Positions 43,435-55,470 of a DNA stretch of 64,000 bases are shown here, in pieces. Position numbers and translations under genes: made by a program. How positions within the stretch are numbered: position 1 is the stretch's first letter; the number at the start of each line of letters is the position of its first letter. This DNA is from Paragorgia papillata. Lineage: Eukaryota > Cnidaria > Anthozoa > Scleralcyonacea > Coralliidae. Below the pieces are notes generated by a model. The model saw only the letters and a program-made list of their open reading frames with translations. It was not told the DNA's origin and did not search any database. The stretch is taken from the NCBI GenBank assembly GCA_035771165.1, contig JAWNZC010000406.1:4629001-4693000 (forward strand), given 5' to 3'.

Positions 43435-45377
43435 CTAGACTGAAAGCCAGCCGCCGATCTCATCTCGTTCTCACTCGCTGAGAGTAGCGTCTGAATTCAA
43501 TGGGCGATAATGCCGTCCAGTGACGTCACTACGAAGAAACCTGGTAGTGAAATCTGATTGGTTGACATGTTTCTATTTTTGGGATAATTATAGAATTATA
43601 GAATAATAAACAATCTGAATTCCTTCCATCTTGTCAAATATATGGGGGCGGCTGGTTTTCAGACTACAGAATACTCTCAACTTGGTAGATATTTAATGCA
43701 GGGATGTGATATTTTGGTCCCCGGTGCCTTTGGACTTTCATGTTGACGGCTTTTGAATGGTTCCGAGGGGAGAAGCGGTGAGTATATCAAGTGGCATTGC
43801 ATATTAATTGAGCGCGGCATCTTGTCAGTTGTGGAACAAGATGGCTAGTAATTTCAGAACTACTCATTGTTAAAATATATTGTGTACGTATGTTATTAGA
43901 TGTTGAATAAGCTTTCAATCCATGCATAGTTCAAGTTTCCCCGTTATGTGAAACTTGTTAAAATGTCAAAAATGTGCGAACCGTTGTTTGAAATAATATC
44001 ACAGACAGGAAATTGACTTCTCACAAGTGTTAATACAGAATTTTAGATTTTTTTTTAAATACTTAACGCGCAACATCGCGAGATATATATCAAACAGAAG
44101 CTATTGAAAAATCCTATTTGGGGTAGAAATTTCTAGTTTTTAGCTAAACGGAAAAAATTTTTAAAATGGGGAAACGTCTGTCATTTGATTCATTGCGTGA
44201 ATGTATTGTACTATTGTTGACTTCGAATTATTACAGTGTAAACCTTCTGAATGCTACAATCCACTTTATTCTGTATTTCACTCTGGCTATATTATTACAC
44301 TGTAACGGCAAACCATTCTAGTCGTTAGGCCACTAAGGTTAAAGAGTTACGGTTATACCATGGCAAAACCTACTCTGACCGCTGAGGCTTTTTTTTATAC
44401 TCTGGGCTACACCAGGCGATTTTACGCGTTCCTGCCTGGGAGGCCGATGGATTGAAAGGGTTGAATAAAAGCTATGAATTCAAATGTGAAGTTACTGAAA
44501 TTTTTCTGTTTTGGCTAGAAAGCCGCAAATGTTTCAAAAGCTTCATAATGGTAAGATCATGATGCATTCGAAGTAAACAATATTACTGATTTCATATACA
44601 TTCACGCAATGAATCAAATGAAGACGATTCCCCATTTAAAAAATATTTTCCATTTAGCTAGAAACTAGAAATTTCTACCCCAAATAGCATTTTTCAATAG
44701 CTTCTGTTTGATATATATCTCGATGTTGCGCGTTAAGTATTTAAAAAAAAATCTAAAATTCTGTATTATTACACTTGTGAGAAGTCAATTTCCTGTCTAT
44801 TTGTACAATATTATTTCGAAGAACGGTTCGCACATTTTTGACGTTTTAACAAGTTTCACATAACGGAGAAACTTGACTATACATAGAATGAAAGCTTATT
44901 CAACATCTGATAACATACGTACACAATATATTTTAACAATGAGTAGTTCTAAAATCACTAGCCATCTTGTTCCACAACTGACAAGATGCCGCGCTCAATT
45001 AATATGCAATGCCACTTGATATACTCACCGCTTCTCCTCTCGGAACCATTCAAAAGCCGTCAACATGAAAGTCCAAAGGCACCGGGGACCAAAATATCAC
45101 ATCCCTGCATTAAATATCTACCAAGTTGAGAGTATTCTGTAGTCTGAAAACCAGCCGCCCCCATATATTTGACAAGATGGAAGGAATTCAGATTGTTTAT
45201 TATTCTATAATTCTATAATTATCCCAAATTAGAAACATGTCAACCAATCAGATTTCACTACCAGGTTTCTTCGTAGTGACGTCACTGGACGGCATTATCG
45301 CCCATTGAATTCAGACGCAACTCTCAGCGAGTGAGAACGAGATGAGATCGGCGATTCGACGGCTGGCTTTCAGTCTA
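43435..45377. mobile_element. Foldback element with ~785-bp arms and 8-bp duplication
   Basis: The arms begin (C)TAGACTGAAAGCCAGCCG and face each other almost base for base to about 44,215 and 44,590, around a spacer of about 375 bases. A perfect direct repeat, GCAGTGCA, flanks it (43,427-43,434 and 45,378-45,385). There is no ORF with a recognisable family, so it depends on an outside transposase. An 8-bp duplication fits hAT, P or Merlin types; the terminal sequence does not decide. Confidence 0.88.
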
Positions 45378-45712
45378 GCAGTGCACCGCATCCCGATTAA
45401 AACTGAGGTTCTTCAGTCGTTCAGATAGGCTGACCGCACTCCGCAGTCGTTTTTGCCCATTTCTTATTTTAAAACAGAATTTGAATTTTCCTTATGAACA
45501 AGACGCCTGGTCAGGCGTTAACTCGGGCTACTGCAAAATCACCGTGCTATATATAGTACGTGAAGGTGCATGTCATCGAAGCTGCAATCAAATCTATTAA
45601 ACACATTGGTCACAGACAAAAGTCAAAAGACAATCCAATTCTCCGATAGAAAACACAATTTGCCAAAGTAAAAAACGCTTGCCTGTATTTAACGTATTTC
45701 CACACATGTGCA

Positions 45713-46235
45713 CAGCGTTCATATGTCGAGTCTCTTCGGGTATTAAATATCAACACAGCTATTATTAATAGCTGTGTTGATATGTAATACCCGAGGAGAC
45801 TTGACATATGAACGCTGAACATGTTATTAAAACGGACGTGTGCGATTGTAATTTGTAAGCGACGTATATATTATCAAGATACTTCCCAGCGACATTTACG
45901 GACCAATAACTATGTATGTGAAGTGTGAACACACAGAACACATCCGAGACGAGAAAAACTTTATCAGACATCAGGAAAGCAAAGAAAGAATCCACACATG
46001 TTCAGCGTTCATATGTCAAGTCTCTTCGGGTATTAAATATCAACACAGCTTCATGTTTACCTAGAAGGTGTCACTTGCAAGTTCACTTTAATAATCAATG
46101 GCGTGTGCGATTGTAAGCGTATATAATATCAAGATACTTGCCAGAGACATTACTGACCAACAACTATACTATGTCTATGAACACACCGAACATATCCAAG
46201 ACGAGAAAGCTTGATCGGATGCACGCACAGTTTCG
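45713..46235. repeat. Palindrome and direct duplication (CTCTTCGGGTATTAAATATC)
   Basis: GTTCATATGTCGAGTCTCTTCGGGTATTAAATATCAACACAGCT is inverted at 45,768-45,822 (with small changes) and repeated directly at about 46,008-46,052. The following segment (GTGTGCGATTGTAA, ATATCAAGATACTT, CAAGACGAGAAA) is also duplicated. The result looks like two overlapping copies of one element, the first palindromic. Confidence 0.7.
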
Positions 46236-46303
46236 CAAAGCCTGATGGGATGACGTAATGGTTGCCTTTTCGAAACATAGACAAAACAAGACGCCTGCTT
46301 TAG

Positions 46304-46428
46304 GCTAGCCTGCGTAGCCAGGCGTTACTGGATTGGGGGACTGGGGATAGGGTTAGGGTTAGGGTGGGACTGGGGAGAGGGCTGAGAAGTAACGCCTGCA
46401 GTGGAGCTCTTTGGTTTTGTGAAACCCG
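46304..46428. repeat. Left terminal inverted repeat of the AcademH-like element
   Basis: It matches 58,702-58,788 inverted. It holds an inner inverted pair, CCAGGCGTTACT and AGTAACGCCTG, so each terminus can also fold alone. GGGACTGGGGA is duplicated around a short TAGGGTTAGGGTTAGGG run that is absent from the right end. Confidence 0.88.
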
Positions 46429-46755
46429 TTCGCTGACGAACGGGATTTTAATTATTGATTACGCCGAATGTGATTCGCTTAGCGCATATAATATGTCAAT
46501 CAAGAAGGTTAACATAATATTAATAAGCAAAGCTCTTCACTCGAATATGGCTGACTTGCCAATTGATTTCAACAAAGCTCTCGAAGATGCTTTAATTTCC
46601 CTAGCAAGTAATGGTTTTTGTCGTATGATTATAAAAGAAGAACAGAAGGCTGCAATTAAGAAACTTGTGTTTGGGGGAGATGTTCTTGCCGTGCTGCCGA
46701 CTGGCTTCGGTAAAAGCCTTATTTTCCAACTTCTTGTGAAAGTAAAAGAGATAAT

Positions 46756-47436
46756 GCATCAGTCAATTCCAGCTGCGACCATCCCCCCCCCCCCGGGACA
46801 GTGTGGGGCATTTGCACGCTTACTTGTCCCCACGGCCGGGCATTTGCAGCTGCGTGTTCACCCGGGGGCCGGGCATTTGTCAATATTGGGTTATTACCCC
46901 CGGGCATTTGTCGCTCACGGAGAAAAGACCGCGGCCACGAGTTTACTTTGTTATATGCCAAAATGGACGACTTTATCGGCAAGGACGAGAGCTTTGTTGT
47001 GTCTTGGCTGAAGAAAGAAGGCCTAGATGAACTTGTGGACATATTTAAAGGTAGGCTGTCTTGTTTTTATAAAGGTTTATAAAAGGTTTTTCTGCAATAT
47101 TAGCAAGTGTGTCACAGCCTTTCGTCGATGTTTTCATCTGAAGTGAACACGATAGTTTTCCTTGTTTTTTTTTAAAAAAAATCCCCAAAAGAACAATGAA
47201 CAGAGGTATAAATATAAATTGTTAAAACGCATGTAATTAATTTAGTACATTCTTTGAAATTGACTAATTTGTCGGCCCGGGGGTGGGGCATTTGTTTTGC
47301 TTTTTCGTCCCAAGGGTGGGGCATTGTTCCTTCTTTTTTGCCCTACCCCCGGGCATTTGCACGAAAAAAATGAAAATTTACCAATGCCCGGGGGTTGTCC
47401 GGGGGGGGGATGATCGCAGCTGGAATTGACTGATGC
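46756..47436. mobile_element. Nonautonomous element inside the RecQ coding region
   Basis: The terminal inverted repeats are GCATCAGTCAATTCCAGCTG at each end, followed by GCGA(C/T)CATCCCCC. A perfect 5-bp direct repeat ATAAT flanks it (46,751-46,755 and 47,437-47,441). GGGCATTTG or its inverse occurs at least six times in subterminal position. Skipping insertion plus one ATAAT restores the helicase frame exactly, which proves insertion into a once open gene. I associate this repeat end with stony corals. Confidence 0.93.
46963..47050 (+). other. Captured host-like exon (SAM-like N-terminus) in the insertion
   Basis: Within the 681-bp element an ATG opens 29 codons, MDDFIGKDESFVVSWLKKEG then LDELVDIFK. 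The exon ends at AAAG/GTAGGC, a good donor. The helix pattern W-L-K-x-x-G-L-x-x-x-x-x-x-F is that of a SAM domain. The preceding GC-richer leader is unlike the rest of the element. This is most simply a first coding exon picked up from a host gene. Confidence 0.55.
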
Positions 47437-47939
47437 ATAATGACGAAGAAGCGGGCATGTGTTATCGTCATCTGTCCTCTTCAAAGCATTATTCAAGATC
47501 AGGTAACGGAAGCCAAATCATTAGGGTTGTGTGCTGGTGCATTGCCAGATGAAAAGCTCGAGGACATACAACAAGGGACTTACCAACTTCTGTTTACCTC
47601 TGCTGAAGACGTGTTGGACAAACGTTTTCTTGGCTTACTTAAAAATAGCCAGGACAAGTTTCATCAAAGTGTAGCAGCAATTGTTGTAGATGAATCGCAT
47701 ACAGTTGAAACATGGACTGGAAAAAGGTGAATTACAAATTTAATTAAAGTTTTAAAAATAGTATTAGGATGGAACTGTTTGTTTTAATATACTAAAGAAT
47801 GGAACAATGTTTTAGTACAAGTTATTAAAGAATAACTTATGAAATCATCTTTTTGGTATTATTTGAATTAGTAATTTAGTACAATATGTACAAATGATGC
47901 CCCCCATGTGTGATGTGTTTAAATAAATCCTTTTTATAT

Positions 47940-48323
47940 TAAGTTATATATATATATATATATATTATGATGTATATATATATATATATTATTATACCCT
48001 CGCAATTAATCGTCCAATCAAATGTCTACATTAGGGTCACGTGCCAGCCCAATATTTTACGATGTAGGACAACTACATATTGGGCAGCAGTCTTTGGAGA
48101 GGTATATTTACTTGTTAATTGCACAATTATTTGTTCGATATAATAAAACACCTATTGGATTCATCTTCACCTGATATGGAAAATATGTAAGTCTTGAATT
48201 TTAATATTAGGCTCGACTGTTGGTCTCACCCAATGGCTTGACCTTCGGTCTCACCCAATATTGAATTTTCAACTTAAATATTTTGGCATATCGGGCTTAG
48301 ATGAATCCAATAAGTTATAATTA

Positions 48324-48418
<95 letters not shown>

Positions 48419-48425
48419 TATATAT
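47940..48425. repeat. (TA)n tracts in RecQ intron
   Basis: Two groups of TA runs (47,945-47,988 and 48,325-48,425). Between them is an inverted-looking segment with ATTGGGTGAGACC/GGTCTCACCCAAT words (48,225-48,265). Confidence 0.85.
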
Positions 48426-48565
48426 ATTTATTATTTATTTATTTATTTATTTATTAACTTTACAACCATGCAAGAATGCAAATATACAGGAAATAAAGAG
48501 TGCAATACTTGAACATGATTGAAGGAATGATCAACAGGACAAGAGTCCCATGTGAAGACCAACCC
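48426..48565 (-). repeat. LINE 3' tail remnant
   Basis: A (TTTA)n run followed by AACTTTACAACC..GCAAATATACAGG looks like the reverse of a LINE 3' end with an (AAAT)n tail. It is similar in style to the one at 35,447. No coding part remains. Confidence 0.4.
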
Positions 48566-48779
48566 AACAAAACAATATATGTATATACACATATATACAT
48601 ATATATATTATTTATGACTATTGTTGCTTTAAGTTAACCTCAATAACCTGTTTCAATTAGCCAATTTTTCATTTCCAACTTTTTTAGGAACAAGAAACAA
48701 AGAAAAGGAAAGGATGTTGGTGCATTTAGAGAAGCATTTGGAAGGCTAGCACTTCTTCGGTCATTCAGTAGAGAAGGTG

Positions 48780-49860
48780 AGATTTTCAAGTAGTTACATG
48801 TACAGTAAAGCAGGGTTGCCGAGTAAGTCTGCCACTGCAAAAAGACAAATTTTTATTTAAAAGACTTCTTTTATACTTAAGCCGTGGAAGTGGAGGGTGG
48901 GCTACAAACTACCACACTGGTGGCAAAAAGACAAAAGATGCTATATCACTGAGGCACATGCCTATAAGGGCATGCGTCTCACCCCAGGCTCCCCATGGCC
49001 AGTGTGAGAAATCTGTTTCTCGTTTCTTTCATACTTCAGCAAGCGAGAAACTCTAATTCATTTGTGTGGAACAAAATGGTCACTGGTGATGCTATTGCTT
49101 TCCTAAATAAGTTGATCAGTTACTTCAATTGACTGGTTTACTACTTATCTTCATACAATATAAAATATTTATAATTATATTCATCTGATAGTACACACAG
49201 TTTTTATGGAAGGAAAATATATAAAATTTAGTAATTTACATAGGTCCCTGTACAGGTAAATATAAAAACTATTGCCCATGGCTAGGCCAAATATGTTTAC
49301 ATGTATATCATCATTACACATCTAAAAACAGTAAATACCATATTTTTATTGTATTGAATGAAATCTTTAAGGCTTCTAATTACACAGATAGTTGGGTTTG
49401 CTTGATTGAAAATTATAATATTTCAGTAACAAAAAATGGAATTTTTTAAATTTATTTTAGTATAGAGCTTTCCCCATTCTCTTGATATATAAATTAACGC
49501 TGTTTGCTATATATTTTTCCTGCTAATAATGAATAAAACGGGTACATACATTAAGCCTTTCATTCCCATCAGTGCCATTTGGCATCTTTTATTTTTTACT
49601 CTGTTTATGACACCAGATGATTTTACTCATCAAGGGAAGACCTCGTGACATGGTGGGAGTTAAAGGGTTAAGTAAAAAGGTTTTAGAATTAATAATTACA
49701 TTTACCTTACACAAATTATATATACTGTACATCTCAGAAAACACCAAGAAATTGCACCAATGCCTACCATTCTGCCCTGGCACCAATAATACAATAAATA
49801 GGAAATGATATTGAAACTTTACTGTGTATGCAATAATTATATTAACATGTTACCTTATCT
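48780..49860. other. RecQ intron, no gene recognised
   Basis: AT-rich intron between helicase exons. At 49,605-49,675 it contains the dispersed motif ATTTTACTCATCAAGGG..GGGAGTTAAAGGGTTAA, which is also found outside the element. Confidence 0.5.
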
Positions 49861-52800
49861 TTCAAGGAACCCCTGTGGCTGCCTTGACAGGTACAGCTGA
49901 CAATGTCACACAGACAACAATCAGGAAAGAGTTATGTCTGAAACCAGACCATTTGTCTATCTATGTTAGTCCAAACAGACCAAATCTAAGATTTTCAGTG
50001 AAGAAGGTGAAGAAGGAAGAGATTAATCAGCAGCTGAATTGGCTTGTGGATATGCTAGTGAAGGAAGGTAAAAGATCCCCCAAAACCATAATTTTCTGCA
50101 ACACCATGAATGAGATTACAAATGTTGTGAACATTCTTCTTTGTCAACTTGGTAGTGCTGCATACTGGCCAAGAGATTCACGAAAAAGCAGAAAACTGTT
50201 TGCTGGGGATATACCATTCAAATTCATGGCAGACAAGTAAGGATAGAGTTGTCAATTCACTGAAAGGTGATGGTATTATACGTGTGGTAATTGCAACCAC
50301 CGCATTTAGCATGGGACTTAATTTCCCAGACATCCGGTACATAATAAACTGGGGTCCAGCAAGGACTATACTGGATCAGCATCAGGAAGCTGGTAGGGCA
50401 GGTCGAGATGGCAATCAGTCACACATTGTTATAATTTACCATGGACAACAAATCAGTCATTGTGAAAAAGATGTTAAAGAATTTGTGAGGCTGATGGCTG
50501 TTTAAGAATGGCAGCCTATAAAACATTAGATTCTACTATTCATCCAGTGGAACCACTGCACAGTTGTTGCAGCTTTTGCATTAGCCTTTGCAAGTGTGCA
50601 GGAAGTGAATGTGGTGCAAACATTTTTCCATATGAGGACAACAGCAGTTGTGCCACATATGAAAACAACTTGGCTTTGCGAAATGTTACAGAACAAGATA
50701 GAATTGATTTAAAGAATGCCTTAGTGGAGGTGTTTGAAGATGTTCAGTCATCACAAGGGATTTTATTGGACAAGGTGTCTGCAAGTGGATTTTCACCACA
50801 TTTAATAGAAGACATAGTCCAGAATTGTGGATCTATATACACAATAAAGGATATCATGGATAACTTTCCAGTTTTTTCAGTTAACAATGGCTTGAGAATT
50901 TTAGAGGTACTACAAGAAGTATTCCTTGACATTCCAAACATTGAGGATATGATTGCATTAATTGGTAAAGAACAGTCTTATGATGAATGTACTGAAGGAT
51001 TACTAGTAGACATTGAGTTTAATTTATCTGATTCTGAAAATGATCAAGATGAGATTCAATAGACGAAACTGATTATATTATACTGTAGCCTACTATTCCA
51101 AGTAAGTTACATGTACAGTACAGTATTGTTCATGACATTGTGTATGTAGTTACACCCCTTTTTAATAATTTATTACAATGTATATTCACATACATGTACT
51201 GTATACATGTATTATGTGGTTCCTCAAATAAAATATAAAATATTTACAATACAATTACTATACTTGTACAGTATGGTACATACACTCAACCAGAGTGAAA
51301 CTGTGTAAGTGCCAGTTAAAACACATAATTTCTGTTATATACAATATCACTGTTCATTTCTCATGTATTGAACCCCATAGCATTATATGCTCCTTAAACC
51401 ACCTATGAAGGTCCCTGTAGTCCAAGCCTTCAAGCAGACTTTTTTTGAATATTGGAAATGATTCATATCCTATTCTGCCTTGGGTCTTCTTGAAAACAAA
51501 TTTTGCCGTTAGATCTGTTACAATCTGATGCACTGATTCCTCTTCTTTTACATTAGCTCTGTAGGTACTTCTTTCCTTGTAATGACAATCTTTATCAACT
51601 GACTCACAGATCAGTTCAACGATCTCCAGTGACTTTGCAACCCGATCAGCATTACTTTCATCTAGATTAGCACCCAGGGCACGCCACATTGTCTTCATAA
51701 TCCTATTTTGCTGTTCCTTCTTCAGATCCAAAGAAATGTTCTTCCCTTTCCCACCATTCTTGTTATAAAAACGGTTCCATTTGCAACTAAGTGCTTGTGA
51801 TTCAGACAGAATAGCAATACATCTTACCAAATGTAAAAGCACAACATATGCATATTTGAAGTGCCCATTACTTTTGTACAACAGGAGAACAAGCTTGTAT
51901 AAATCAAAAAGCCTTTCACCATCTCCCTCCTTAATTGTATCGTTAAACTAAAAAAGGATCAAGCCAAAGCTAAGCTTAGCACTGTGATAATTGAAGATGT
52001 GATCTTGATCAGGATCTTGATGTTGTGATTCAGTTTCATTGAATGTTTCCCCTGGATGTTCTTTTTTCTCATGCCTACAAAATCATTAGTAACAGATTAG
52101 AGTACTGTACACACCACATACATGATTTGACATGATGGGTAGACTGTAGAGTACCGATTTCTTGTTGCCTTTGTCCTGAACACTTGACCACATCTTTTCC
52201 TGCAGAAATAATATCCAAAGTGATCTCGTTCATCTTCATTACAGGTATTATCAAAGGATAAACCATGTTTTGCAATCTCATGTCTGAAATAAAATTTAGG
52301 AACAATTACTTTGTCCAAAAAGAACAACAGTAAAAAGTATATGTATCTTATTATGTACATGTATTGTATGTACTACAGTATAATTACTAGTATTAGTAGT
52401 AGTCCTCAATCCTCATAGTGTGAGACTGATTTCACTAGGGTATCTGAAAAGCCAAGGCCCAACTAGCTGATTAAGTTCCTTGAAAGTTTTCAGGGTTATT
52501 ATGTAATTAATATGTATTCAGATAAGAAATTGACTAGTTGCTTAGTTTATAACAAGCAAGCTCATACATGTATCTAGGCTCTAGGCTCTTGTGGGCCAAC
52601 ACTCTGCTTGTTGTTATTGCTTGGATGAAGGCCTGAGTCAACAGGCTGAAAGCTTGGCAAATAAAAATTATGTTGTGTTGTCTCTAAACTTATCTATATA
52701 GCTGATTAAAGTTTATCTAAACAACTATATATATAAATAACTATATATATATATATATATATATATAATTATATATATATATACATACCTGTATATAATA

Positions 52801-53734
52801 TATACATATACTGTATAAAAAAGGACATCATGCATACCTTACTCTAGCAGAATGGTATACATAGCTGCTGCTACATCCCTCAACACGACATTGCCACCGT
52901 GTTTGTTTGAGTGTTGTATCCAGCTTATCAGTTTGCCCAACCAAACTATCCAACTCATCAGAATTGAAAACATATTTCTGGACATGCTGCCTACATAGGT
53001 CTAGAAGCCATTTCCCTTTTCTGGAATTTGATACAGAACTGTCAGGCATGATAAGGTTTGGTTTATCTGCAAATCAATATATAAACATTAGACATTACAT
53101 CCCCTGTTTCAGCAGTATATCCAACCTTACTATATTAATTTTGATTGTTTCAACACTGCCTTAACGCAGCACACTACTTTGATTTCACTGTCTTGAAAAC
53201 ACCTATCCCAAGGCTACTATCACTGCAAACAGTCTATTTAATATTAAATGTATTGTAAAGAACGCATCATTTTCTGACAATAACATCAAACTCAACATTT
53301 TGAATTGTTTGCAAATCAGTACATGCATATTGTGCCAATTTCAGATATTGAATGTACTGTATTTCAATAAAATTCAAAAGCCTTTATCTGATGTCAGCTG
53401 TTGATAATGACTCATTATTTATTTATTGGAAGGGTCTGCATACAGGTGTCAAAAAATATTTACCTTGCATGGTCTTCATCCCAGTCATTTCCATGAATGA
53501 TGCACAGACATGAGCTTCGATTTCCCTTGCATGGAACTCGCTGTACTCATTATAGTGATTTTCAATACCTTTAGCGGCATTGGTCTTCCCAGTTCTATTA
53601 ATACTAGCTCTTGTAGTCCCAACCTCACTGGCAGACTCATGCTTTACAAACATCTTGAATTCAGTCTGAAATAAAAATGATAAAAAATTAAAGAAGGTTC
53701 AATTTTAAATTCAACAGTTTGACTGTTAATTACA

Positions 53735-54235
53735 TCTGCCAGAAGGTTATGTTTTTACCCCTGTCTGTCTGTCTGTTTGTGTTTGTGTCTGTCTGTCTGT
53801 TTGTTTGTTTGTTTGTTTGTTTGTTTGTTTGTTTGTTTGTTTGTTTGTTTGTTTGTTTGTTTGTTTGTTTGTTTGTTTGTTTGTCTGTCACCAGGATATC
53901 TCAAAAAGTATTGCACTGATTTTCATGAAAGTTTGCCGAAGGTTTGGACATAGACCAACAACCAATCCATTAAATTTTGGTTGAATTTAGTCAAAATTTG
54001 GATGAGAAATTAATACCAATCTGACTGTAAGATACTCAGTGTAGAAGAAAGGCTTGATTTAGCTCATTATCCTTATTTTATGCAAATGTTTTTACCTAAT
54101 TTTGGTATATGCAATCAAGATGCATTTATGCATGCATATGTGTTGGTCCTGTGAGCTAGCCTGGTTAGGAGGACGGCTTATTTTCTTTTTAAACACCTCT
54201 GATAACCTGCTGGTGGAGGTATTATGCAGTCTCTG
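53735..54235. repeat. Dispersed repeat CCAGAAGGTTATGTTTTT..ATAACCTGCTGGTGG with (TTTG)n
   Basis: Fuller copy of the repeat at 18,405. Its ends are short inverse repeats (GCCAGAAGGTTAT and ATAACCTGCTGGTGG). It contains a (TTTG)n array of about 25 units at 53,790-53,885. It lies in an intron of the transposase-like gene. Confidence 0.7.
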
Positions 54236-54725
54236 AGTGCCTCTAGTTAATTAATAATATTATTTTGTACTTTCTTGTACAGTGAATTTGAGCAACTATT
54301 TTGCCATTTTTGGATTTATATGACTTGTATCTATTCTAGAATGTGCATTACCTTACCTTATATAGCGTGTACTTCGCATGCCAGTCTGCAAATTCAGTGT
54401 CGATACCCTCTAGCCGCTCAAAATCACCATTCCCATCCTGGAAGGCCCACTTAACATTTCTAGCACGTTCTTCGTAAAGTTGATCTCCATGCATGGGTAT
54501 TCTTGCTAGCACTTTCTTTTTACCACCTTTGTTGACCATACAAGGGGTATATCTTTCCTGGTTATTCTTAAGAATCTGTGCCATCTCTCCTGCAATGTTT
54601 GGATTCAAAAACTCCATTCCTAAATGGCACTAATAAAACGATACTCTGTAATATTAAATATGATACTATATAGAGTAATAAATTATACAAAGTTATTAAG
54701 TAATATTTAAAACATGAGCAGGAGT

Positions 54726-54955
54726 GTTTTATCAGATTTAAAACCATGAGGGTGCAGCCCGAGTGTTTTAGATCTGATAAAACACGTGATGTGAGTATTT
54801 TGAATGGATTCAAAAATGATTTGTTATTGGATGTTCTGTTCATTAGTATTCTTTATATAAAATTGTATGTTCATTAGTATTCTTTATATAAAATTGTACG
54901 TTCATTAGTATTCTTTATATAAAATTGTATGTTCATTAGTATTCTTTCTGACATC
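54726..54955. repeat. Palindrome and 31-bp tandem repeat
   Basis: GTTTTATCAGAT..TTAAAAC and ATCTGATAAAAC form a hairpin at 54,726-54,785. At 54,838-54,955 a unit GTTCATTAGTATTCTTTATA..TTGTA repeats almost four times. Confidence 0.85.
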
Positions 54956-54984
54956 AAGAAGTTTTATCGAGTATAAAACCACGC

Positions 54985-55470
54985 ATAGGCGTAGAGTATG
55001 GGGGGCTGAGGGGCTTCAGCCCCCCAAGAATTCTTAATGGGGGGGGGCTGAGCCACCCACAGAAATTTTGCAGCAACTGACTCATCAATCACCATTCACA
55101 AGTTATAGGTTACTCGTTAGGCTAAAGTAACTGTCACAGACTCATTCCTGTCCACCAAAAGCACCCAAATACAGTGATAAGTCAACCCAGTAAACACTGA
55201 ACATCGAGAAATTGTTGAAATGTGTTGTATTTTAACTAGTTTTTATGACATTTCATGACCTTCAGTGTTCTTAAAAATTACCCCTCAGAATGCAGGAAAT
55301 GGCATTTCCAAGACTCTAAATTTCAAAAATTTCCGGGGGGGCATGCCCCTAGAATAGTCCCTTTTTGTAAACACCCCCCACCAGAAAATTCTTAAAAAGG
55401 TCCTGTTCAGCACTTCAGCCCCCTGAACAATAACAAAATGCTACGCAGGCTAATAAAACCATGGACATGG
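54985..55470. repeat. G/C-run-rich hAT-like remnant
   Basis: It starts GCATAGGCGTAGAGTATGGGGGG and ends near ATGCTACGCAGGC, flanked by ATAAAACC on both sides (54,975 and 55,454 regions). It includes GAATGCAGGAAATGGCATTTCC, shared with the hAT-like element split at 33,297/42,959. Likely a diverged relative; the ends are imprecise. Confidence 0.5.

Larger units (their letters stand above)
46547..51062 (+). pseudogene. recQ-like: RecQ-like DNA helicase of the transposon, interrupted and frameshifted
   Basis: ATG at 46,547 (MADLPIDFNKAL). Exon parts: 46547-46755 and 47442-47726 (one exon split by a 681-bp insertion), 48688-48776, 49867-51062. Motif 0/I: IIKEEQKAAIKKL and the Walker A VLPTGFGKSLIFQ. 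Motif Ia: CPLQSIIQDQV. Motif II DEAD-type box: VVDESHTVETW. Motif III: ALTGTAD. Motifs V/VI: TTAFSMGLNFPDIRYIINW and QHQEAGRAGRDG. A Cys-rich segment (CCSFCISLCKCAGSEC) follows, as in the RecQ zinc region. A frameshift near 50,165-50,180 and another near 50,490 are needed to read through, plus removal of the insertion, so this copy is dead. It would unwind 3'-5' DNA during transposition or replication of the element. Confidence 0.85.

Noticed and set aside
46345..46365. Internal telomere or chromosome end from TTAGGG units
   Set aside because: Only about two and a half units inside a G-rich transposon terminus, absent from its other end.
46364..46546. Extended helicase N-terminus starting upstream
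   Set aside because: The open frame runs through the terminal inverted repeat and begins at a non-ATG codon; ATG at 46,547 directly precedes the conserved part.
46801..47082. A 93-codon ORF as part of the helicase
   Set aside because: It lies wholly in the inserted 681-bp element; only the 29-codon SAM-like exon within it looks coding.
46547..51062. Host RecQ repair helicase
   Set aside because: It lies inside transposon ends beside the transposase-like gene, and its sequence style (FSMGLNFPDIRYIINWGPAR) matches mobile-element helicases as I know them.
53719..53919. ORF with repeated Phe-Val-Cys-Leu
   Set aside because: Translation of the (TTTG)n tract.
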